In this document: positions 1 to 5,893 of the stretch, one piece after another
Layout of the letters: every line of letters begins with the position of its first letter
Numbering within the stretch: the stretch's first letter is position 1
Assembly: GCA_001701065.1 (NCBI GenBank)
Contig: DAAL01000248.1
Location: 2,543 to 8,435 of the forward strand
From: Bacteroidales bacterium GP4
Lineage (GTDB): Bacteria > Bacteroidota > Bacteroidia > Bacteroidales > Muribaculaceae
Direction of reading: 5' to 3'
DNA: 5,893 nucleotides
Position numbers and translations under genes: made by a program
Notes under the pieces: model-generated
Told to the model about the DNA's origin: nothing
Database searches by the model: none
Seen by the model: only the letters and a program-made list of their open reading frames with translations

Positions 1-217
1 CAACCACGCCTTGCGGATCAGCCAGTTCGTAACCGTACTGGGTGGCGTGTTCCACTCGGTCCCACGAAAAAGAAAGCGAACTCACGGACTGCCCCGACTG
101 TCCCACAACCGGATCGGTCAAAGATGACTTTATGTCATTGTCATCGTCGCTACATGCTGTAATTGCCGCCGCCATAAGGCAACATAGCGAAATAGCATAT
201 GTCTTTATATATTTCAT
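1..217 (-). CDS. Lipoprotein with fibronectin-III-like N-terminal domain (3' end cut by window edge)
   Basis: Only the first 72 codons are in the window; the frame is open to the left edge. The ATG at 217 opens a lipoprotein signal peptide: MKYIKTYAISL, a hydrophobic Ala/Leu/Ile stretch, then ITAC with lipidated Cys22. SDDDND follows directly, an excellent match to the acidic surface-export signal of Bacteroidetes lipoproteins. After a Ser/Gln/Gly-rich linker, residues about 47-70 read SLSFSWDRVEHATQYGYEL followed by ADPQG. That is the pattern of the first strands of a fibronectin type III domain (W-D-x-V-x-x-A-x-x-Y). The gene is 33 bp downstream of the preceding lipoprotein and probably cotranscribed. 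It could be a SusE/F-like binding protein, or a surface enzyme carrying an N-terminal FN3 module; the missing C-terminal part would decide. The start, signal peptide and direction are well supported; the function is not. Confidence 0.85.
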   Translation of the reverse strand, partial: MKYIKTYAISLCCLMAAAITACSDDDNDIKSSLTDPVVGQSGQSVSSLSFSWDRVEHATQYGYELADPQGVV

Positions 218-250
218 CTCTAATTTTTGTTTTAAATCAGTTTATTGCAT
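218..250 (-). promoter_or_regulatory. AT-rich intergenic leader of the FN3-like lipoprotein gene
   Basis: This is the widest gap in the block. On the coding strand it begins with ATGCAATAA, giving a second stop in frame with the upstream gene, and then an A-rich run (AAAACAAAAATTAGAG) directly before the ATG. There is no strong GGAGG-type Shine-Dalgarno. A-rich leaders of this kind are common in Bacteroidetes and support the ATG at 217 as the start. I see no TAnnTTTG-like promoter element and no terminator hairpin, so readthrough from the upstream gene is expected. Confidence 0.45.
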
Positions 251-1132
251 TTAGAACAGAGGTGTAAACGAGAATGACACATCGTTCCATCCCGAAGTAC
301 CGTCAGCATAGTCACACTGGAAATAGAATACTCCCGAACCGCTGCTCATGTCGATGTAAGTGTAGTCGGATGAGTCATCGAATCCGTAAGCGCACGCATA
401 GGATATATAGTAGCCTGAATCGTCAGGACACCAGTAAGGATAAGTCTGTTCAGCCTCATTGTAGAGGAACCAGCAGTTATAAGCATCCTCGTCAGTGTCA
501 AAAGCATCATTATAGGTGATGTAATTAACAAGCGGCACTATATGCACCCCGTCAACCGAGAACTGGAAATCAAGTCCCGAATTAAGGAAGTTGACAATCT
601 TGTATTTTCCCGAGCCTTCGATGCTGTAGATATCGCTTACGACAGGCGAGTAATAGGATGAGAACACGAAAGGAACATCCTTAGCCCACAATTCCCATGT
701 GCCGAGAATAGTGGCGGTGAAAGATATCTCAGGCGACCCTGCCGCATACACATTGACATATTCCTCAGGAATGGACAGAGTGATTGTGGCTGGAGTTTTT
801 GCCGGAAGAGCCGAACAGTCGATATTGATTACTGTCGATGACTGACCGGCGGCAAATTCAGCCACAGCCGGCACACTGAACCCGCCTTCCACTGACGATG
901 CCACATTCAACGGCACCGATGCCGCGTCGGCTGACACTCCGCGCTTGACGGTGACAGGAATCGAAGGCACGTCATCAGCCATAAACTCGTAAGTCGATGA
1001 GCCGGAAACCTCGAAGAATACCGACATGCATCCGGGAGCCGGAGCGGGACCCGGCTCATAGTTGTCATTGTCCGAACATGATGTCATGGCGACAATCGCC
1101 ATTGCGGCAAATATTTTATATTTTGATTTCAT
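251..1132 (-). CDS. Surface lipoprotein of unrecognised family in the SusE/F position; possible glycan-binding protein
   Basis: I do not recognise a named family. The 293-residue product starts with a lipoprotein signal peptide (MKSKYKIFAAMAIVAMTSC, lipidated Cys19), followed by SDNDNYE, which resembles the acidic surface-export signal. A short Pro/Gly/Ala linker (about 27-34) follows. Residues about 36-142 look like an all-beta, Calx-beta or Ig-like sandwich: alternating hydrophobics, with IPVTVKRG, VPLNV, FSVPAVAEFAAGQSSTVI and ATITLSIPEEY. Residues about 144-293 form a second region opening GTWELWAKDVPF, with 18 Tyr after residue 150, several Trp and four Cys (220, 235, 247, 273). It ends in SFSFTPLF. 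The gene lies 12 bp after the susD-like stop, so co-expression is likely. Position and aromatic content suggest an accessory surface glycan-binding protein, but this is inference. No catalytic motif was recognised. The start at 1132 is supported by the signal peptide. Confidence 0.88.
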   Translation of the reverse strand: MKSKYKIFAAMAIVAMTSCSDNDNYEPGPAPAPGCMSVFFEVSGSSTYEFMADDVPSIPVTVKRGVSADAASVPLNVASSVEGGFSVPAVAEFAAGQSSTVINIDCSALPAKTPATITLSIPEEYVNVYAAGSPEISFTATILGTWELWAKDVPFVFSSYYSPVVSDIYSIEGSGKYKIVNFLNSGLDFQFSVDGVHIVPLVNYITYNDAFDTDEDAYNCWFLYNEAEQTYPYWCPDDSGYYISYACAYGFDDSSDYTYIDMSSGSGVFYFQCDYADGTSGWNDVSFSFTPLF

Positions 1133-1144
1133 TTTGATGATGTT
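1133..1144 (-). promoter_or_regulatory. Short intergenic leader between the susD-like and lipoprotein genes
   Basis: Twelve bases (coding strand AACATCATCAAA) separate the susD-like stop from the next ATG. There is no Shine-Dalgarno consensus and no room for a promoter or terminator. The spacing indicates operonic expression, possibly with translational reinitiation or an A-rich Bacteroidetes-type initiation region. Confidence 0.4.
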
Positions 1145-2878
1145 TTAGTTAGTCCAAGCCGGAATAGCATCTGACGGATCAGGATTAAGTATTACAGCCT
1201 GATTATAGTTTTTCTCACTATCGGGGATATAAATAGTGGTCCACGGAGCCACAGCGTCAGGATAAGAATTGAACCAGTAAGGCTGCGGATGGTTAGTGCC
1301 GGGATAGCCTCTCACGATGGGATGTTCAAGTCGGCGGTAATCCCACAGGATAAGCCCCTCGCCCCATAGCTCGATACGGCGTTGAGCGAAAATTTCCTCA
1401 ACAAGCTCTTCAAGGCTATTGGCGGGACAAGAGTATGAACTGTCCTTATATCTATAGGTGTTAAGGAAAGTCTCAAGCAGTTGCTTGCCGGCTCCGTAAC
1501 CTGCCACCTGAGCGTTAGCCTCAGCCTCGATGAGATACATCTCTTCCACACGCATCAACGGTATGCTCACAGCATTGCCGTTAGCCGAAGTGGTGCGGTC
1601 GCCTCCGTTGGGATGGAATTTGATACCGCAGTAAGCACCGTAGCTTTTCCATTCATTATAGCTCATGGATGTTCCTCTTGCATACTTGGTGTTAAACGAA
1701 TCCTCATTAGCCACATCATCCGGAGCAATCCATGTGGTTTTACGCCAGTCGTTGTCAGGGATAGTTCCGAACAACCGCGCATCAATCATTCGATAGCCGT
1801 TATATTCGGAAGTGGCGATTCCCCATGTTGCCTCAGGTGCCATAAACGACACAAATGACTGCCAGGTGGCACTTGAAGCAGCCGGATCATCGGGACTGAT
1901 GCTGATGCACCACATCCATGAATTGTTGGGAGTATTGAATCCCGTGCGGGCATCAAACCACTGTGTTTCGGTGACAGGAGTGAAACCTTGGTTTATTGCA
2001 AGACGCGCATATTCGGCGGCGTTCCGGTAGCATTCCTTAGCCGAGGTTATGCCCATCTGAGCCAGATGGCTGAGATTTTCATTGTTTTCATTCTGAATGA
2101 GAGTCTGCAAGTCCTGGTCATGGCGTTCAAAACGTGATGCCAGTTCAAGCCAGAAACGCGCTTTCAATCCGTACACAACTCCGAGACATGCCTGAATCTT
2201 GGAAGTCGCGGTGCGAGTATCGGCAAGATAAGTTTCCGCTCTGTTCAGGTCATTAAGGATGAACCGATAAAGATGCCAGAACGGAACTCGCGGATTATTG
2301 CGTGACTCGGCTTCGGTAGTAGTCTCGGTAACGATAGGAACTGTCAAGCCGTAGATGCCTCGTGATTCCGCTTCCTGGTCAAGCCTTGCAACTCCGGTGG
2401 GACGGTACTCGTACATTCGAGCCATGTCGAGGTAAGCCATGGCGCGGTAAGCGAGGGCATTTCCCATGTAAGCACGTTCATGTTCATCAGTCGATTCCGG
2501 GTCAGTCACGTTAAGCAACTGATTGGATTTCTGGATAAGATAGTAATAACGCTGCCAGAAAAGCGACTGCAACGCATAATCACCAAGATAATTCTGATAA
2601 TTGAAATAAGTGAAGTAATCGTAAGTGTTCACTGCAACAGGAAGGTCAGCGGTCATTGCGTCACGCCACACTCCGAATCCGGCAAATCCCACGTCATAGT
2701 AATTATCAGTGCTGAAAGTGGTCATATAAGCCGCGATGGCATTAGCTATACCACTCTTATCCGCCTGTTCAAGCTGCTCCTTGGTGGCGACATCAGTGGG
2801 TGTATATTCCTCAAGACACCCGGTTAGGCACGGAGCTACGGCGGTCGCCAATATTATGGATTTTATATATTTATTCAT
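1145..2878 (-). CDS. susD: RagB/SusD-family nutrient-binding outer-membrane lipoprotein
   Basis: Surface lipoprotein that caps the SusC barrel and helps capture the substrate. The 577-residue product has the usual length for the family. The start at 2878 gives a Lys-containing N-terminus, a hydrophobic stretch and the lipobox LTGC with lipidated Cys21. The residues after it, LEEYT, are acidic as in Bacteroidetes surface-export signals. Helical TPR-like segments are visible at about 105-160 (YYLIQKSNQLL, then ALAYRAMAYLDMARMYEYRP) and about 200-295. The C-terminal RagB/SusD region shows MRVEEMYLIEAEANAQ at 442-457 and EEIFAQRRIELWGEG near 494-508, followed by LWDYRRL, the most recognisable family motif. 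It starts 13 bp after the susC-like stop, as expected for an obligate pair. The reading frame shows no disruption. Ligand-binding residues cannot be assigned from sequence alone, so starch specificity should not be assumed. Confidence 0.96.
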   Translation of the reverse strand: MNKYIKSIILATAVAPCLTGCLEEYTPTDVATKEQLEQADKSGIANAIAAYMTTFSTDNYYDVGFAGFGVWRDAMTADLPVAVNTYDYFTYFNYQNYLGDYALQSLFWQRYYYLIQKSNQLLNVTDPESTDEHERAYMGNALAYRAMAYLDMARMYEYRPTGVARLDQEAESRGIYGLTVPIVTETTTEAESRNNPRVPFWHLYRFILNDLNRAETYLADTRTATSKIQACLGVVYGLKARFWLELASRFERHDQDLQTLIQNENNENLSHLAQMGITSAKECYRNAAEYARLAINQGFTPVTETQWFDARTGFNTPNNSWMWCISISPDDPAASSATWQSFVSFMAPEATWGIATSEYNGYRMIDARLFGTIPDNDWRKTTWIAPDDVANEDSFNTKYARGTSMSYNEWKSYGAYCGIKFHPNGGDRTTSANGNAVSIPLMRVEEMYLIEAEANAQVAGYGAGKQLLETFLNTYRYKDSSYSCPANSLEELVEEIFAQRRIELWGEGLILWDYRRLEHPIVRGYPGTNHPQPYWFNSYPDAVAPWTTIYIPDSEKNYNQAVILNPDPSDAIPAWTN

Positions 2879-2891
2879 TGTATATAATTTT
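2879..2891 (-). promoter_or_regulatory. Short AT-rich leader between the susC-like and susD-like genes
   Basis: Thirteen bases, almost all A/T (coding strand AAAATTATATACA), lie between the susC-like stop and the susD-like ATG. No purine-rich Shine-Dalgarno is present and no terminator fits. The short spacing matches the usual tight coupling of SusC/SusD pairs. Confidence 0.4.
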
Positions 2892-5800
2892 TTAGAACTG
2901 AACTGTTAATCCGCCTGAAATGGTACGCATCGGATAAGAATAATAGGAATATGAGTTATAGTTGCCGTATAACATATCCATACGAGGATCAAAACCTTTA
3001 CGTTTTGTCCAGTAGAAAATATTCTCGGCACCTACATACACACGCACCTTGTCCATATGGGCATGACGGGTGATAGACTTCGGCAATGTATATCCCAATG
3101 TGAGGTTTTTGAATGTGAGATAACTTGCGTCAGTGAGCCAACGGTCCGATTCATTTCCGGCAGTCATGTCATCGTATTGCCAGGTGGGAATATTGCTGTT
3201 GGGATTATCGGGCATCCAGCAGTTAAATACATCTTTATGTATAGGACGACCTACAATAGTATTATAAGGAGAAGTCATCATCTGCTCATACACTGAATCA
3301 AACTTCTTTCCGCCTATAGAGTAATTGAACTGTGCGTTCAGGTCAAAACCGTAGAGCGAGATAGAAGTGTGGAAACCACCGAACACATCAGGAAGCGCTG
3401 AATCGCACAGATAGTAATCGGCGTTGTCAAAAGCGGTAGTTGTGGTCAACTTGCCGTCAACAGTGCGATAGAAAAGTGATTTACCGTTCTCATCCACGCC
3501 TGCATACTTCTTAAGATACCAGGTGTACACCGGAATACCTTCACCGTAGAAGGTATAGGAACTTGTGTAACCTTTCACTCCGTCCACCTCTCTGAGCTTT
3601 TTGTCGTCCGGTAGATAAGTGACGCGGTTACGTTCCCATGTGAGGTTCATGCCCACAGTCCAAGTGAAATTACGCGATGAGATTATGTCGCCTTCAAGTT
3701 CCACTTCCACACCGGTATTGCGCATGTCACCGATATTATCATAATACCCGCTATATCCTATACTCATAGGAGTAGAGAACCACATGAGCATGTCACGGGT
3801 GTTGCGTACATAGAATTCAGCGCCTCCGCGCAATTGGGTGTTGAACAACTCAAATTCCAGTCCGGCGTTGAAACTTCCCACAGTTTCCCAGGTGATGTTT
3901 TCATTACCCTTGTTACGGAACACGTAAGCCACTGCGCCGTCGGAGTTCTTTATTGTATAAGTGTCGGTGTAAAGATAATTAACTATACCGTCATTACCCT
4001 GCTCTCCGTAAGATGCCTTAACCTTAATCATGTTAAGCCACCAGTTTTTCGGGAACCATTCTTCTTTCGACATAATCCATGCCGCGCCCAACGACCAGAA
4101 GTTACCCCAACGGTGCTTGGGATGGAAACGTGAAGAACCGTCGCGACGGAAAGATGCCGAAGCGAAATAACGGTTGTCATAGTCATACTGCGCACGGAGG
4201 AAGTAACCTTCCACATTATAGTTGGTTATGTAACTGTCCATGGACGCATCGATAATGGCACCCGCAAGCTCATGATTTTGGTTGAACATAGCCACACGGT
4301 TACGGTCGGCAAACAAGTTTGTGCCTGAATTGCGGGAATATTCATGTCCCAAAAGCACATCGACAGTGTTCAGCCCGAAAACACGGTTATAGTTCAACAA
4401 CTGCTGGAAGTTGGTGTCGGTAGTGCGGTAATGTCCCACCGATACATATCCTCCAGTCTCCACGCTATAGCCATAGTAGGGATTAGTGCCGGTGTTTATT
4501 CGGTTTTCAGTTATATACACGCTTCCGTTAACAGTAAGACGGAAGTGTTTGAGGAAGTCAAAGTCAGCGAATCCCTGTATGTTAAAAGAATTGCTTGAGT
4601 TTCGGCTTATGTCAAGCAAGTCATCCTGGACATAGTTGCCGTTAGTGCACACGGGACGGTAAAGACCGGCATTGTCGCCTGATCCGTAGTCGTACATTTT
4701 TCCATGACTGTCGGTCATGATGTTACCTTCACCGTCACGTATATAAAGAGGGAATATCGGAGCCATGTCGGTCAAAGCCGAGTAAATTGCGCCGTTGTTG
4801 TTGGTGACGGTGTGGTTATAGCCTGCGTTGGCACCCACACGAAGGAAATCAAATGCCTGGTACTCCGTTTTCAATCGGGCTGAATAACGTTCGATGTCAT
4901 TACCGTAAGCTATGCCTTCGCTGTCAAGGTATCCAAGGCTGCCGTAGAAAGTGTACTTGTCGTTTCCGCCCGAGAGATTAAGGTTGTATTCCTGACGGAA
5001 TCCGTTACGAAGTCCCTCGTCAGTCCAGTCATCGGGATACAATGTGTAGAACTTACCGTTATGCGCCACACGGTTACCGAGCACTGCGTTAGGGTTAAGT
5101 CTGCCGTTGGTTCCTATCAGATATTCGTTTTCAGGTATGCTGTAGACCATGTAGCTGAGACCTCCCAACGACGATGGTGCGCTCAACTGCTTATTGGCAT
5201 TGGCGTGAGCCTCGGCAAACGGCTGGTTCAACGCATTCTGATAGTAATTGCGCGCAGCAAGGTAGAATGCCTCGTAATATTCGCCGGGGTTATTTATCAC
5301 GTCATATTTAACACGACCGTCGGAATTGGCTCCCCACCGTGCGCTGAAGTTAACCTTGGTGTTTCCTCGCTGTGCGTTCTTGGTAGTTATAAGGATTACA
5401 CCGTTGGCACCGCGTGCTCCGTAAAGAGCATTGGAAGCGGCATCCTTCAACACTGTCATGCTGGCTATGTCGGCAGGATTTATGTCGTTCCAATAGCCGT
5501 TGTAAGGCAGTCCGTCCAGCACTATCAACGGTTCGTTGCTTGCATTGATAGAACCAAGGCCTCGAATGGTAATAGAAGGATCCGTTGTAAATGAGTTGGA
5601 CTCTATCATCTGAAGTCCGGTCACTTTACCGTTGAGGGCTTCTATAGGATTAGTCACCTGCTGACGCTCGATTGAAGCGGCACCCACCATCGATGCCGAG
5701 CCTGTGAAGGACTCCCTTTTCTGTTTTCCGAACGCCACGACAAGAACCTCATCCATCATTTCGGTCTTTATCGTAAGGTAAATCTTCAAGTCGGGCTTGA

Positions 5801-5893
5801 TATCCACCTTTTTAGGTTCATAACCGATATAACTGATCTCAAGGCGTTTATCGGCGGGGTTAAGCCCGGTAATGGTGAATTTCCCTTCAGCGT
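2892..5893 (-). CDS. susC: SusC/RagA-family TonB-dependent outer-membrane transporter (5' end cut by window edge)
   Basis: Outer-membrane beta-barrel that imports oligosaccharides or other large nutrients into the periplasm with TonB energy, working with the SusD-like lid encoded next. The frame is open to the right edge, giving 999 visible residues. Residues 1-45 are the end of a carboxypeptidase-regulatory-like domain (KFTITGL, then ISYIGYEPKKV). Residues 46-55 hold the Ton-box-like MDEVLVVAFG. The plug follows, with the SusC/RagA signature at about 106-150 (SITIRGLGS, PLIVLDGLPY, INPADIASMTVLKDAAS), then YGARGANGVILITTK. The rest is barrel, rich in aromatic and Asn/Gly residues, ending in the typical terminal strand TISGGLTVQF. 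The GTG at 5807 is only an internal Val codon, because family-conserved sequence continues upstream of it. The signal peptide and first part of the N-terminal domain are missing, so the presence of an STN signalling domain cannot be judged. The family is certain; the substrate is unknown, and the symbol denotes the family, not starch specificity. Confidence 0.96.
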   Translation of the reverse strand, partial: AEGKFTITGLNPADKRLEISYIGYEPKKVDIKPDLKIYLTIKTEMMDEVLVVAFGKQKRESFTGSASMVGAASIERQQVTNPIEALNGKVTGLQMIESNSFTTDPSITIRGLGSINASNEPLIVLDGLPYNGYWNDINPADIASMTVLKDAASNALYGARGANGVILITTKNAQRGNTKVNFSARWGANSDGRVKYDVINNPGEYYEAFYLAARNYYQNALNQPFAEAHANANKQLSAPSSLGGLSYMVYSIPENEYLIGTNGRLNPNAVLGNRVAHNGKFYTLYPDDWTDEGLRNGFRQEYNLNLSGGNDKYTFYGSLGYLDSEGIAYGNDIERYSARLKTEYQAFDFLRVGANAGYNHTVTNNNGAIYSALTDMAPIFPLYIRDGEGNIMTDSHGKMYDYGSGDNAGLYRPVCTNGNYVQDDLLDISRNSSNSFNIQGFADFDFLKHFRLTVNGSVYITENRINTGTNPYYGYSVETGGYVSVGHYRTTDTNFQQLLNYNRVFGLNTVDVLLGHEYSRNSGTNLFADRNRVAMFNQNHELAGAIIDASMDSYITNYNVEGYFLRAQYDYDNRYFASASFRRDGSSRFHPKHRWGNFWSLGAAWIMSKEEWFPKNWWLNMIKVKASYGEQGNDGIVNYLYTDTYTIKNSDGAVAYVFRNKGNENITWETVGSFNAGLEFELFNTQLRGGAEFYVRNTRDMLMWFSTPMSIGYSGYYDNIGDMRNTGVEVELEGDIISSRNFTWTVGMNLTWERNRVTYLPDDKKLREVDGVKGYTSSYTFYGEGIPVYTWYLKKYAGVDENGKSLFYRTVDGKLTTTTAFDNADYYLCDSALPDVFGGFHTSISLYGFDLNAQFNYSIGGKKFDSVYEQMMTSPYNTIVGRPIHKDVFNCWMPDNPNSNIPTWQYDDMTAGNESDRWLTDASYLTFKNLTLGYTLPKSITRHAHMDKVRVYVGAENIFYWTKRKGFDPRMDMLYGNYNSYSYYSYPMRTISGGLTVQF

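Noticed and set aside
218..250. A promoter or terminator in the largest intergenic gap.
   Set aside because: No TAnnTTTG-like -7 element and no stem-loop with a T run could be found in these 33 bases; the A-rich stretch is better explained as a translation leader.
42..254. A 70-codon plus-strand frame ending near the lipoprotein stop.
   Set aside because: It overlaps the minus-strand signal peptide and FN3-like start of the truncated lipoprotein, which is much better supported by the lipobox, SDDDND and operon direction.
1481..1858. A 125-codon plus-strand frame opposite the susD-like gene, and a similar 115-codon one at 2480-2827.
   Set aside because: Both are antisense to well-conserved SusD sequence and give Ser/His/Ile-rich low-plausibility proteins with no motif or convincing start region.
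5061..5594. A 177-codon open frame on the plus strand opposite the susC-like gene.
   Set aside because: It lies wholly antisense to the conserved plug domain of the transporter. Its translation shows no recognisable domain, signal or composition of a real protein, so it is a shadow of the coding strand.
5805..5807. GTG as the start codon of the susC-like gene.
   Set aside because: The frame stays open to the window edge and the upstream codons encode conserved family sequence; a start here would also leave the outer-membrane protein without a signal peptide.

Overview
The window is most likely from a Bacteroidota genome, probably a gut-type Bacteroidales. Evidence is a SusC/RagA TonB-dependent transporter directly followed by a RagB/SusD lipoprotein, Bacteroidetes-type surface-lipoprotein signals, AT-rich leaders without strong Shine-Dalgarno motifs, and moderate base composition by eye. 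Genus cannot be fixed from this sequence; a Muribaculaceae, Bacteroides or Prevotella relative would all fit.

All genes lie on the minus strand and form one tight co-directional block, read from right to left: (1) a susC-like outer-membrane transporter gene, cut at its 5' end by the right window edge (2892-5893); (2) a complete susD-like gene (1145-2878); (3) a complete 293-residue lipoprotein of unrecognised family (251-1132); (4) the first 72 codons of another lipoprotein with a fibronectin-III-like start, cut by the left window edge (1-217). The gaps are 13, 12 and 33 bp, with no visible terminator or promoter, so the genes are probably one transcript whose promoter lies beyond the right edge.

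The layout is that of the core of a polysaccharide utilization locus or similar nutrient-uptake locus. By family knowledge, SusC forms the TonB-energised barrel, SusD caps it as a surface lipoprotein lid, and the two further lipoproteins sit where SusE/SusF-type surface glycan-binding proteins usually sit. No glycoside hydrolase, polysaccharide lyase, peptidase, sulfatase or regulator is visible, so the substrate cannot be named. The least explained parts are the 293-residue lipoprotein, with a cysteine- and tyrosine-rich C-terminal half, and the truncated fourth gene. I see no RNA genes, mobile elements, CRISPR arrays or notable repeats, and no gene-free stretch longer than 33 bp.
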